Shown here in pieces: positions 9,913-20,110 of a stretch of 64,000 nucleotides of DNA. Made by a program: the position numbers and the translations under genes. This stretch comes from Cyprinodon diabolis (Eukaryota > Chordata > Actinopteri > Cyprinodontiformes > Cyprinodontidae): assembly GCA_030533445.1 (NCBI GenBank), contig CM060066.1, positions 37,366,235 through 37,430,234 on the forward strand, in the 5' to 3' direction. The stretch's first letter is position 1. Each line of letters starts with the position of its first letter. The notes under the pieces were generated by a model. That model was given only the letters and a program-made list of their open reading frames with translations, made no database searches and was not told where the DNA came from.

Positions 9913-10536
9913 TGTTACGCCCCCCCAAGGTCTAGGGGTCTTGGAGAAGCAACATAAATAATGTCTGGAGTAGTTCAGGGGAAGTTTAAAATTATTTATT
10001 ACAAAAAAGATGGTTAAACAGCCCCAAAACACAATATAGCTTAACTCAGTTAAAACAAAACAACAAAAAAGGTAAGGGCAAACAAATTCAAGATTGGCTG
10101 AGAGTAAATAAAATTACAAACTGCCCAAAAACAGTCAGACTAAGTTTTAACACAAAAACAAACCAAATGAAAAGACAAAGGGAGCACCAAACCTCCCAAA
10201 CACAAGCAACTAGCTTGAACAAGTCCACCTAAAGCAGACTAAGCAAAGTACATACAAAGCCAAGGTAAAGAGCTCTTTCATCCCAAAACAGATGCAAAAC
10301 AAGATGGGGGAACAGCTTAACTAAACCCTCCAAATAGCTGTCCCCAAACTGAAAGCTTCTCAAGAGCCTTTTATAAGGTGCAGGTGGGCCTCATCAGCAC
10401 TCTGATTGGCTTGACACGCTTCTGCTGCTCCAATCATGTCACTGCAGTCCTCAGGCAGCCACCAAGGGAGTTCTGTCAGAGCTGAACCTGCATAAGAAAA
10501 GGCCTGCACAGTCTTATAAGGCCAGGGGCCGTAACA
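9913..10536 (-). repeat. 5' LTR of the Gmr1-type element
   Basis: This is the 624-bp upstream LTR relative to the element. It is identical to 4433-5056 except at 10322. On the - strand it carries a TATA-like box (TATAAAAGG, complement of 10367-10375) and, further downstream, an AATAAA signal (complement of 9995-10000). That spacing is consistent with a U3-R-U5 layout and transcription toward lower coordinates. Its outer edge abuts the CATGT duplication at 10537. Confidence 0.95.
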
Positions 10537-10541
10537 CATGT

Positions 10542-11858
10542 TTTTTTCATATCCCATGTTGAGTAATAATAATTTGAATGATTTCAAAATATTTCTATAT
10601 GTAAAAACATCCAACGCCTTTAAATTATTGCTCAGCCAGTCAGGTTAAAATTCAGCCTAATGCTGACTAAAGATTTTAAACTATTTTCAGAGACTTACTT
10701 GCGCTTAATCTGTTATTGGCAAACATGAAAAAAACTGTTGTAAATCTGTGCAACATTTGGAAAATCTTGATTACCGGTATTTGTCTTGACAGTTCAAATA
10801 TAATCCCCCCCAACACCAAGAATATCTAAATACCCCTTTGCTCTGGAAAAGACAAAACAATCTGCTGCCTCAGAGCTTAAATGTCCAGCATCCACTTATC
10901 CAGTGGGGACATTTGGGATGAAAGCCGAACACTGCCTGTCCCTTGCTTTGTTCCTGACATAAAAAAGCTATTAGAATGCATTTGGCCAGGGGGGGCTCTT
11001 ACCTCTGCTGCTTTATCTCTGATGGAGAGATGGGAGAGAGGAGTCAGAAAAAGTACAGACATCAACATTTATTTGTAAAGGAACCCCTACTTGTTATGGA
11101 TGGACGACTGCAAACTTAGGTAAGGCAGACTCAGTATTTAGACCTTATATTTTTTGGTTTTATAAGGTTAAGATGCATCCAGCATATTAGCTGTTATTAT
11201 ATTGTGATTATTAAATTCGGTTAAGGAATGGTTAAAGGGGCAGGAAGATGCTTAAGTTTCTGAATACAAATATTGTGGTCATTTAGCGGTTGAAGCTGGA
11301 AAGTCGATTTTTCTACTGTATTTGCCACCCTGAGATTTTCTATTTACTACTTATTAGAGCAGACTATAGATGTGGCTGGCCGGGCTTCACAAATCAAGGT
11401 TAGGGAAGCTGAACTTTTTCTTTTGTTAGACCTTTTTCATCCACAAGTAAAGTAACGTTTTAATACATATGACTAAACTAACAGTACAGACTGGTTTGCT
11501 TTAATTCTTCTCTTTATATCTAACACCTGGCTTCTCTTGTGCAACTAAACTCACAGCAAGTGTTTGTTTTCAGTTCTCAGAAATTATATAAAGAAAAATT
11601 CTTCCACTACACATTTATTTGCTGCTTTGTATTTTATATTCTTATATAATACATGAAAGTTTGAGGTTGTGATGTGGTGAAGTGTAACAGCGTTTAAAGG
11701 GTTAAAACACTGTTACAAGACACCATTTTTGTCATATATCTTTTCATTTAAAATGAATGCTTACTAAGTCACACAAAGGTTTTGTACAAGTAGAAATTGC
11801 ACAATGTTGCAAATATTTTCAAAGCCCTTATATTCATATATCATCATCAAACATTATA
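10542..11858 (+). other. rims1: rims1 intron, nothing recognised
   Basis: This is AT-rich intronic sequence between the Gmr1-type element and the hAT MITE. Small frames here (for example around 10881-11078 on both strands) show no protein-like features or splice sites. I see no clear repeat. Confidence 0.6.
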
Positions 11859-11866
11859 CAATACAG

Positions 11867-12346
11867 CAGGGGTCTTCAACGTTTTCCAGGCCAAGGACCT
11901 CCAAACTGATGGCGAGATAGAGCGGGGACCCCCTAATTATTTATATTGTATGAAATTGTGTTATATCAAACTGGTCCTATAGTCACTCTATTAAAAATAT
12001 TAGTATTGTAACCAAAGTAATTTCTCCCTGGGATTATTAAGGTATTTCTTATTGTGATTCCTGGTTGATGGGACAGGTGTTGTGAATGAAACGGTGCCCA
12101 GCTTGAAAGAGCTCCTGTGTGTCTCTGAATGTGTGCATTAATGACTGAAAGACATCTTCTGCCTCCAGTTATCTGTTTACTACAGTCTGTTGAAGTCATG
12201 TTAATGTGAATTTAAAGACATTTCAATTAGTGGAAAACATTGCAGGGGGAATATAAAAAAAGCCTAATAAATCAAAACTTTCGCGACCCCATGCTGTACC
12301 TCCAAGGACCCCCTAGGGGTCACGGACACCCTGTTGAAGACCTCTG
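11867..12346. mobile_element. 480-bp non-autonomous hAT element
   Basis: The terminal inverted repeats are CAGGGGTCTTCAAC at the left end and GTTGAAGACCTCTG at the right end. A perfect 8-bp target duplication, CAATACAG, flanks them at 11859-11866 and 12347-12354. Subterminal 'ggacccccta' boxes occur near both ends. No transposase frame remains. The TIR start (CAGGGGTC) and 8-bp duplication are diagnostic of hAT. It sits in the same rims1 intron as the Gmr1-type element. Confidence 0.93.
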
Positions 12347-12580
12347 CAATACAGTATTGTTTTGACTGAATTCAACTTAAAAAAAACAGATTTACACACA
12401 CACAAAAAAACCATGGATTGGATGTGATGCAACCGTTTTAATCTAAACTGCTGACTGGGAACATTTTAGGTCAATCTGCCTCATCTCATGAGCTTATGCT
12501 CATCTGTTGTGTTAAATTGTAAGGCTGGAAACGGTTGGTTTAAAAGTGTTGCTCTTTTGTCTTCTCTCTTTATTATGAAG

Positions 12581-12725
12581 AGGGGAAGACTAAAAGGGAA
12601 AAGGGAGCCCCCATCCAGAGGAGCACGGAGACCGGCATGGCTGTGGAGCTGTCCAGGAACATGAGCCGGCAGCCCAGCAGAGAATCAAACAATGGCAGCA
12701 TGAACAGCTGCAATTCTGAGGGAAA
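12581..12725 (+). CDS. rims1: rims1 exon before the C2B linker
   Basis: Internal exon of 145 nt. The acceptor is tattatgaag ending at 12580 and the donor GTCAGT starts at 12726. The first two bases complete the Glu codon begun at 3922. The reading is E-G-K-T-K-R-E-K-G then 'APIQRSTETGMAVEL', 'RQPSRES' and 'SCNSEG', matching the conserved 'QRSTETG' and 'R.(P/A)SRES' segments of RIM proteins. It ends with AA of a codon completed by T at 12844 to give Asn. The correct phase at both junctions is strong evidence for a functional exon. The donor GTCAGT is slightly weak. Confidence 0.9.
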
Positions 12726-12843
12726 GTCAGTAAACCACCAAACCCTCGATCTGCAACAAATCACCTGAGAATCAGATTTACAATGACAACCTGAGCTCAA
12801 CAGGAAACAAACTTTCTCTATTTCTTTTTTCTTTTATGATTAG

Positions 12844-12956
12844 TTTGATCTTTTCTGGAGTCAATCTGGGTGCCAGCAGCCAGTTCAGCGATTTCTTGGA
12901 TGGACTGGGACCAGCACAGCTGGTTGGCAGGCAAACACTGGCTACTCCTGCCATAG
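12844..12956 (+). CDS. rims1: rims1 exon, conserved pre-C2B segment
   Basis: Internal exon of 113 nt with acceptor gattag ending at 12843 and donor GTACTA from 12957. It reads (N)-L-I-F-S-G-V-N-L-G then 'SSQFSDFLDGLGPAQLVG' and 'RQTLATPAI'. The 'SDFLDGLGPAQLVGRQTLATPA' block is nearly invariant among RIM1 and RIM2 proteins and lies just before the C2B domain. The last base, G, combines with GT at 14127 to encode Gly. The neighbouring introns are 118 nt and 1170 nt. Confidence 0.95.
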
Positions 12957-14126
12957 GTACTAAATTGACATTCTGGTCGCTTGTGTCGTCTTTTTATTCA
13001 GCTTTTACTTTCCCTTCTTATCTAATCTTTTTTTTTTCTTCTCATCTGTGAGAAGAGTGCTTTTTACTCCATCCTTAGTCAGAAGATAGACCTTTTTGTT
13101 CTTTTCTTACTTTTTAATTTGTAGTTGTCTTTTTTTCTTAACTATTCACTCGTCTCATGTCTTCTTTTCTCATGTCATGTCCCCCCTTATACTTTGTAAT
13201 TTCTTCTCATCTTGTCTCCTACTTCTAATCAATCTATCTACTGTCCTCTCTGCTCCCTTCATTGCACATTTGATCTAGCATAGCTCATTTTTAATTTTAC
13301 ACTTCTATTTCTTATCCTTTAAATTATTTTTTCCTTTTCAAATAAAATGTCGGATCTTATTTCAGTTTTTTCTTATGTTACCTCTCCTGTATTTTGTTCA
13401 TTTGTTTCCATTTCATTGCCTGCTTACTGATTGTTAATTTTTTTCTAATAATGGATTTAGAGTAGTTTTCAGCATTTTAAATTGTTTTTATATTTTATTA
13501 CAACTCCCGGAAATTTGGAATTGGAATTTGCAATAGTTTTACATCAAATTCTAATTTACTTATTAGTCATTTCCCCCAGGTGTATTTGCATACTGTAATT
13601 TGGCTTTTTATGTAGTTTCTAGTATAATGGGTCATTGAGGACACTTTACCGGTGGAATTTAGGATCCTTAAAACATCTTTAGCTTCTTTTCTGGGATTAT
13701 GAGGTTAATTTCTCCCAGAAACATATTAATCTCCTGAACATAAACCCCGCTCCTTAATGCATAGTCTAATATTTGAATATTCCTATTCCTATGTTCAGCA
13801 GTGGCATGGATAGAGTTTTTGAAGGGCAGCGATGGAAAGGAATAAAAAGGCCAAGCATAATAAAAATCTGATTACACAAAAAAAATAGAAATTCAGCATC
13901 AAGACCTGTAGCCTTTGGTCCATTAAATCATAAATATTAAGAAATGTTTCACCTTAAATAAAGCTTTTTTTGGCCCATCTCTGAGCAAAGCTGTGAATAT
14001 AAAAAAGTAAAGGAAATTAGTGACCATTTGCTAGAGTCTTGACCAGAATTATCTGACATTAATTAAAACAAGTGTTAAACATCTTATCTTCATCATTTTA
14101 AACACTGTTCTTCTATGTTTACCCAG
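12957..14126 (+). other. rims1: rims1 intron with a long pyrimidine-rich stretch
   Basis: The 1170-nt intron between two rims1 exons contains a strand-asymmetric T/C-rich region at about 12985-13400 (many ttct, cttt and tctc runs). The remainder is AT-rich. No TE termini were recognised. The intron ends with tctatgtttacccag at 14126. Confidence 0.8.
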
Positions 14127-14228
14127 GTGACATTCAGATTTCAATGATAGAGAAAAAAGGCCAGCTGGAGGTGGAGGTAATCAGAGCTCGAGGACTCGTA
14201 CAAAAGCCAGGATCCAAATCTCTGCCTG
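14127..14228 (+). CDS. rims1: rims1 exon, start of the C2B domain
   Basis: Internal exon of 102 nt with acceptor cccag ending at 14126 and donor GTAAGG from 14229. It reads G-D-I-Q-I-S-M-I-E-K then 'KGQLEVEVIRARGLVQKPG' and S-K-S-L-P. These are the first strands of the C2B beta-sandwich. Canonical calcium-binding C2 domains carry an Asp-rich loop before 'DPYVK'. Here the loop is P-G-S-K-S-L-P and lacks those aspartates, as is known for RIM C2B domains, which do not bind calcium. Confidence 0.95.
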
Positions 14229-14548
14229 GTAAGGACCTGCACCTAAAGGGCAGCGGATGTTTATTTAGAAGGCTTGCAGCCGTACCATGTTCTCACCTTA
14301 TATCCTTATATCTTCTTATTACTTATTGAGGATGTTAAACCATAACAGTATGAACCTGAACCAACAGCTAGATCTTTAAAATCTAGAAAATAATTGTTTA
14401 TTATTTTCCTAAGAGCACATATTTTCCTACTAACCTCGGTACCGTGTGTTCTGAATACAGACAGTCTTAACCCAGCTCCTGTGAGAGAATCTGAATCAAC
14501 TTGTGCCTGTAAATAAAAAAAAATCTTTTATTGTTTTTCTTTTTTTAG

Positions 14549-14688
14549 CTCCATATGTCAAAGTCTACCTACTAAACAATGGGGCATATGTAGCCAAAAA
14601 GAAAACCAAGATTGCACGGAAAACACTTGACCCCCTGTACCAGCAAGCACTACTATTTGAAGAGAGCCCCCAGGGGAAGGTCTTACAG
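14549..14688 (+). CDS. rims1: rims1 exon, central C2B domain
   Basis: Internal exon of 140 nt with acceptor tttttttag ending at 14548 and donor GTGAAT from 14689. It reads A-P-Y-V-K-V-Y-L-L-N-N-G then 'KKKTKIARKTLDPLYQQ' and 'EESPQGKVLQ'. The polybasic K-K-K-T-K-I-A-R-K segment is the RIM C2B lysine-rich face, known in the family for contacts with acidic lipids and partner proteins. It ends exactly at a codon boundary, in phase with the terminal exon. Confidence 0.96.
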
Positions 14689-14785
14689 GTGAATACCACA
14701 ACTTTTTTTTAAATTCTCTTACTTTATGTTTATTCTCATTGCACATGACAGAGCTGCATGTCTTCAATTCAATTTTCTCCCTTAG

Positions 14786-15004
14786 GTTATCGTCTGGGGA
14801 GACTATGGCCGAATGGACCATAAAAGCTTCATGGGAGTTGCACAGATCCTGCTGGATGAGCTAGACTTATCAAACACAGTCATTGGTTGGTACAAGCTAT
14901 TCCCTCCATCCTCCTTGGTTGATCCAACGCTGGCATCCTTGACACGGAGAGCTTCCCAATCATCTCTTGACAGCTCCCCGGGACCACCTGGGGTTCGATC
15001 CTAG
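14786..15004 (+). CDS. rims1: rims1 terminal coding exon, end of C2B and C-terminus
   Basis: Last coding exon, 73 codons including the stop TAG at 15002-15004, with acceptor ctcccttag ending at 14785. It reads 'VIVWGDYGRMDHKSFMG', 'VAQILLDELDLSNTVIGW', 'LFPPSSLVDPTLASLTRRA' and a serine-rich tail S-Q-S-S-L-D-S-S ending V-R-S. The 'WGDYGRMDHKSFMGVAQ' strand and the 'TRRASQSSL' tail are RIM signatures. RIM proteins organise vesicle docking and calcium-channel tethering at the presynaptic active zone. Together the six exons give about 306 residues of the C-terminus, all in one frame. Confidence 0.97.
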   Translation, partial: VIVWGDYGRMDHKSFMGVAQILLDELDLSNTVIGWYKLFPPSSLVDPTLASLTRRASQSSLDSSPGPPGVRS

Positions 15005-16184
15005 TGGACCAACAGCTCTGTTCCGTCCCTCAGGGGAAGGGGAAAAAAAAACAAACGAGGAATTAAATTAACAAGAGAGGCACATACAATACAAGGCAGA
15101 CACGTAGAAAAACATCGGAAATGGTCATTAAGGGAAAGCTTTGTTGAAATCTGACAATCACTCCTTCTGCAGTTATTTTTATCTGTTGTAGGGAGCGTCA
15201 TATTTCGGTCTTACGTTTCCATTCAAATAACCGTCTCATAGTCAGTCTCTTGCTCTCCAGTCAGAATATGACATCTATGAGTGAATCAAAAGAAACAGGG
15301 TGTTTTTGTTTTAGCTGAATCAACCTAGCAAAGAAATGTATGTAAGCATTGGAATGTATGGCCTCAAGAACGAGGTAAAATCCCTTCGCTGACTGCAGGG
15401 GGCGGAATACTTTGTGTAGTGGCCTCCTCCAGAAGCCCATCAGACTGCCGGCATTCTGGTCCCAGTTAGGGTGCCCTCCCCTGCATGGGTGTTCAGTCTG
15501 GAAGCACAGGGCCTTCTTCTGGTGCCTAGATCACTTGTCCCTCTCTTTGTCTAAATATTCTCTTTTCAACATGTTTACCAAGGCTACTCTGAGGCCATAG
15601 TCTTTTAAGAGTGAATTATGTGGTGTTCATTTACTTTTCTTTTTTCTTTTATTTTTTTTTTACTACGGGCACAAAATGTTTTTACGGTGTGCACAAGGCT
15701 CCTGTTTTGTGGTCAGTCTTGGGAATGCATGATATAAAAGATTTAAAAGGGACATCAAATTTTATCTGCAGCTCCTCTGCAAGATGTTGGGTAACAGTAA
15801 CAGATGGTCCACCATTTTGGCTCTATTTTCTAACTAAGTTCACCTGAAAGTATCCTAGGTGGAACAATGAAGACCTTGCTGCACACAGCGAGCATCATTT
15901 ATCAAATAATAGGGTTAATTGTCAAGCAAAATTTACTGTTGAAAACAAATCAGTATTTGATTCATATCGCAGTTATAATAACTGACAATCCCATCAATGA
16001 CTCAAACATACTCTGGTGGTCGAAAAAATCAAATCAAATCAATTGCATTACTTTAGTTTATTCAAGATTTTGGTTGCATCTCCCTCCCTTTCAGAAAGTG
16101 ATTCAAAAACAGTAAAAATGTCAACGGGTATTTTATTTTACAACCTTTAAAAAGAGGGTTATACACAAGATAATTTAAAAAATA

Positions 16185-16204
16185 TATATATACCGGTATA
16201 TATA
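16185..16204. repeat. 20-bp perfect palindrome in an AT repeat
   Basis: The sequence tatatataccggtatatata is self-complementary around a central CCGG. It lies in an AT dinucleotide stretch, probably in the rims1 3' UTR. It could form a cruciform or RNA hairpin, but may simply be microsatellite drift. Confidence 0.8.
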
Positions 16205-16950
16205 AAATGGTACCTGTTTTTACCTGCATATTTCTGCAAATGTTATGTGTTTTTTTTTGCCATCCAATAGTTTGACCCATATCAGTTCATTACACTGCTG
16301 AGCACCTCCTTAAACCTGACTAACCAGAAAAACATTGCACAGAACTGCAGAGTTTAGAATAACTTCATGTACTTTGATAAGCATGGGTTTTGCTAAGCTC
16401 CCCCAGCTGATCCAAATCGACTTAGTCTCCCATCTAAACCACTAAAGTAGCTCTCAAAGGTAGCTAATGTCTTTAGTCTCCTGCAGAAAAATCCCATTGT
16501 CTTGGAAACACAGTATGCAAACAATTTGCACTCTTATGCTTTTGAAGCATCAGTCTTTGGTTCTTTACATGCTGTTTTACTCTATGCTTGGATTACTTCA
16601 ATGGTCCTATTTTATGTAGCTGCAATAAACAAATTAGCAGAGATTAACTTTTGCACTTTTAACTAAAATTTCCTAACAAAATTATGTACAACTTGGCACA
16701 GGATTTGAGAAAGCTGTGGAAAATCTGACTTTAATGCCCTTAACCATTTTCACTGTTTAGAAAGCAGCAAACTTTTAATTATTCTTAGAGACTGTTCCCA
16801 AGGAAATAAGCCTAGAAGGGAGACAAACTGATGGACCAGTACAGTGGTATGTCTTACATTTTAACAACCGGTTACGAGATCATCGTTGTTCAACCACTGG
16901 TTGACATGACAACCACTTATCCTTTTCTTTAGTTGTGTTGTCCTTCTTAA

Positions 16951-17450
16951 AGCTACAGTGTGTAATTTTCAGCGACATCTAACGTCCAGACTGCAGACCG
17001 CAGCAACATGAACATCTCCCCCCCACCGCTTCTCCCCCCCCCAACAGTACGGCGAGCGTTACGGGACAAAATGTCTTCCACGACATCCGCATCACCTACC
17101 TTCTCAAGTTATGAGGTTTGTTTACATAGATAATTTTACAGATAGTATTTCATTAGTCTGTGTGTTCAGTGCCGTCTCTGTTCATCTCTCTCAACTTGCC
17201 GTAGTTACTTTCGAGCGTAATGGGCGATCTCGCAATCGCTAGTTTGTTGGCTCTGCGCTGCCGTAGCGCAAAGATGTCTGCCTCCATGGCTGCGAGACCC
17301 GCTCCTATGTAATTATAAATAACGAATTCTAAGGCAACGCAAATATTAAGGTTAAGAGGCTGAGCTCGTAGATGATGATAAATAACATAGTTATGTATAA
17401 AATATTACATTTCTGACTGTATATCCCTGTAATTATTACACACTGTAGCT
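16951..17450. mobile_element. TTAA-flanked MITE, family A, copy 1
   Basis: A 500-bp element with inverted ends AGCTACAGTGTGTAAT and ATTACACACTGTAGCT, flanked by TTAA on both sides (16947-16950 and 17451-17454). No transposase frame is present. The interior holds a C-rich stretch and a distinctive GC-rich core (gctctgcgctgccgtagcgc). The same sequence recurs at 53382-53732, 54840-55331 and 61122-61592. A TTAA target site suggests a piggyBac- or Kolobok-type source transposase. Confidence 0.88.
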
Positions 17451-18349
17451 TTAAAGGGTTGACAAATAAATCAAGAATTTGTCACTTAGAAATGTCACAG
17501 AGGTGTAGTAACACTGTCAGTAGATTATATCAGTTGATGAAATAAAAAAAAATCCTATTGTTCACCTATGCCAGAGCTGGATTGGACCATGTAATTCTTT
17601 ACATTTCTGAGGGAGTGCCTTCCCTCACCTCCAACGTTTAAAGCTTTTTATCCAAACCTTAGTTTATTTCGTTTTAAATAAAAGCACAAGAGCTTGATTT
17701 TTTTACTAGAAAAAGTTTAACTTTTCAAAAAACATGTAGTTATTTAAAAAAACAAGGGAAAAAAAGCAACAATCCTGTTGGTCCAGTTTTTTTTTTTTTT
17801 GTCTCGATATAACAGGCAAACAGAAAAGAATAGATCAGTTTCCATGTGTATCTCTGTGAATATGAAAATGGGGACACCAACACTCTTCCGGTTATCTGTT
17901 TGCGTCACCTCTTGCAGCAATGTGGGGAATGACTTAGGAATCTGTTCCAAGCTGCATGCACATTTCTTTTGTTTTTGTAAAACGGATACAGAAAAAAAAA
18001 GACACTGAACTAGATGCGTGTTAGTTCCACGTACTGTAGGGCCGCTTGTATGTTGCATGCAGTTGTACAGTTTGCTCGTACTTGAACATTAAAGAGATAA
18101 AAACCAAGAAGCCATTCCCATAACTCAAAAAGACATTTGAACTCAGCTGGAGTCTGTTTCACGTCTCTCTGTCTGGTGCTGAATGTCTCTCAAACTGAAC
18201 CCCGAGATTATGCTGATGTCATTCCCCAACTCCCTGGAAGATGTACTGTATTGTACAGTTATACTGAGCAGAGCTCACAGCCCCTCTTAATGTTATTATT
18301 TCCTCTCACAGTATACCTCAGAGGGGCTGAGGTGATGTATGAATAAATA

Positions 18350-19590
18350 TGTACAATTTACATCTAACTATATAAAGATGATTATGTTTTAACTGAATTT
18401 CAGCCATGCTGATACAAGAATTAACAGGTGCACAGAAAAATCCTATTCAACAGCAAACTATTGATCACTGTAAAGAGGCCAATTTATTAAGAGATTATTA
18501 TAGACTATGATTATGGACCATACAGTGGGAGGAATTCAATTTAATGGGTCACAAGATTATCTAAATCCTGCAAACAAAAGGGACAAGTTAAGTCCCACAT
18601 GATGAGAGTTCTCTTTGCATCGTCCGGTGAAGTCTCCCACCCCTTCTTTTTATCAGTATTAACAGGAGAAAAAAAAAAAGCTAATTGTTTACAATCTTCT
18701 GTGTTCCACTGAAACAAGGAGAACATTAGAAAAGCGAAGCGTTCACTGCAACATTTCTTGTTTGTATAACAGATGTGGCTCAAACGATGTGTATGTTTTA
18801 TATATAAAAAAGTTCATTTTTATTATTTACAATTAAAAAAAGAGCGTGTGGAAAAAAAAACATTTGTTGCACGTGTTTCTTGTTTAATTATTTAACAATG
18901 GGTTAAAGTACATTTAGAATTAGATCTGTTTATATGGCATTTTGGCTGTTGTGACTTTACCCTTTTAACCTTATCAGGGTGTCGAGTTATAATTTATGAT
19001 TTATGACAGGTTTTCCAATGGAGTAAATATTTCATGACCTAGACACTCATTTGTTTTAGTCACTCTACAGAATGGAAAATACATTATAATATGCCATTAA
19101 AGTAGGACAAATCTGTATTGTGTTTGATAAATGAGGATTTAGCATCAGAAATGCCTACTGACCAAAATGTTGCCCATATTTTCAATTAAGCAAAATTTTA
19201 TAATGTTTACAACAACTTGAACAGAAAAATGCTGGCCATAGTGCTGATGGTCTTCTGTCCCAAAAAACGTAAAAAAAGAACTGCAGGAAATGATTGCATC
19301 TCTCCTTTCACAGTCTTCACTTACACATTTTAGATCTCAAATTAGATCAAAATCCTCTATAACTTTCCCTTCACAATTATGCTTTCAGTTGGATAGTTTA
19401 CATCACAATAAAATGAGGCTTAAGTGGAAGCTCAACTGAAGATAGAAACTTATTTATCCTCATCCATCTGAGGCTCATCTGCCTCAGACGGAAACCAATC
19501 AGCTTTGAACTGCACCTCCATGAAGCCCAATCACCATCCAGATTTCATCTTAAAAGGTCTTTAAATCCACGACTCAGCAGCTACCCAGCA
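18350..19590. other. Intergenic AT-rich DNA, nothing recognised
   Basis: Downstream of the last candidate rims1 poly(A) signal the sequence is AT-rich, with short homopolymer runs. Neither strand shows a protein-like frame or clear repeat termini. Confidence 0.5.
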
Positions 19591-20110
19591 AACGCGCAAG
19601 CAGTGGTTGTGCTATGTCTTTTGACTCAGATGACCCCGATTCAACCCACCTCCATCCCCTTCTCCACCATCGTAGCTAAGCTCCATTTGGCTTTTCCATG
19701 GTGCTTCTTTAACCTCGTCCCCATCAGAGGGCAATTCCTCCCGGACTCTTACTGCATTCCCCGTCACATCTCAATCGATCCGGCAGAAGACCACCATGTT
19801 GAATCTGGTTCTGCAAGAGGTTTCTTCCTAAAGGGGAGTTTTTCCTCTCCACAGTCGCTTCATGCTTGCTCATCTTGGACAGTTTCATGTAAACCTTTGT
19901 TTATCCAAGCTGGACATCTTTCTTCTGGGTACCCCGAGTGAAGCATTAGCATCAGTTCACACAGTCTACTGGATCTCTACATATAGCTCAAGCACATCGT
20001 CTCGCCATCCAGCAGTCTATGGACTGAACCATCTTCATCTATCTCCACTCCACCACCAGTTTCAGGCCTGGGGGAAACACCCCTGTTCTCATACACCTGC
20101 TTATGCATCT
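19590..20110 (+). repeat. LINE-tail-like dispersed repeat
   Basis: The core 'ggtttcttcctaaaggggag' followed by 'tttttcctctccacagtcgc' matches the same box in the repeat at 50810-51290 (gtttcttcctgttaaaagga, then tttttcctctccactctcgc). The rest is diverged. This box belongs to the 3' region of a very common teleost retroposon family. The open frames here are by-products of the repeat. Confidence 0.55.

Larger units (their letters stand above)
4433..10536 (-). mobile_element. Full-length Gmr1-type Ty3/Gypsy LTR retrotransposon
   Basis: A 6104-bp element is inserted antisense in the rims1 intron between the exons at 3708 and 12581. Both ends are 624-bp LTRs (4433-5056 and 9913-10536) beginning TGTTACG and ending GTAACA, and they differ by one base (A at 4842, T at 10322). 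The element is flanked by a perfect 5-bp target duplication, CATGT, at 4428-4432 and 10537-10541. On the - strand the order is LTR, tRNA-Pro-type primer-binding site, a leader of about 87 nt, one gag-pol frame, polypurine tract, LTR. There is no envelope gene. Integrase precedes reverse transcriptase, which places it in the Gmr1 group of Gypsy elements. Nearly identical LTRs and an unbroken frame imply a very recent insertion, and the copy may still be competent. Confidence 0.97.
15005..18110 (+). other. rims1: Probable rims1 3' UTR (end uncertain)
   Basis: No convincing coding frame follows the stop. Candidate poly(A) signals are AATAAA at 16624-16629 and 17677-17682 and ATTAAA at 18088-18093, with a further AATAAA at 18342-18347. 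Which is used cannot be decided from sequence. If transcription runs past 17 kb, the UTR contains the TTAA-flanked MITE at 16951-17450 and the AT palindrome at 16185-16204. Confidence 0.45.

Noticed and set aside
9827..9928. Gag-Pol start upstream at 9928
   Set aside because: The codon there is TTG, inside the LTR end and ahead of the primer-binding site. The first ATG is at 9826.
7926..9935. Open frames of 60-124 codons on the + strand and in a second - strand frame inside the retrotransposon (for example 7926-8300, 8355-8654, 9576-9935, 8878-9066)
   Set aside because: They overlap the gag-pol frame and show no independent domain features; they are by-products of its composition.
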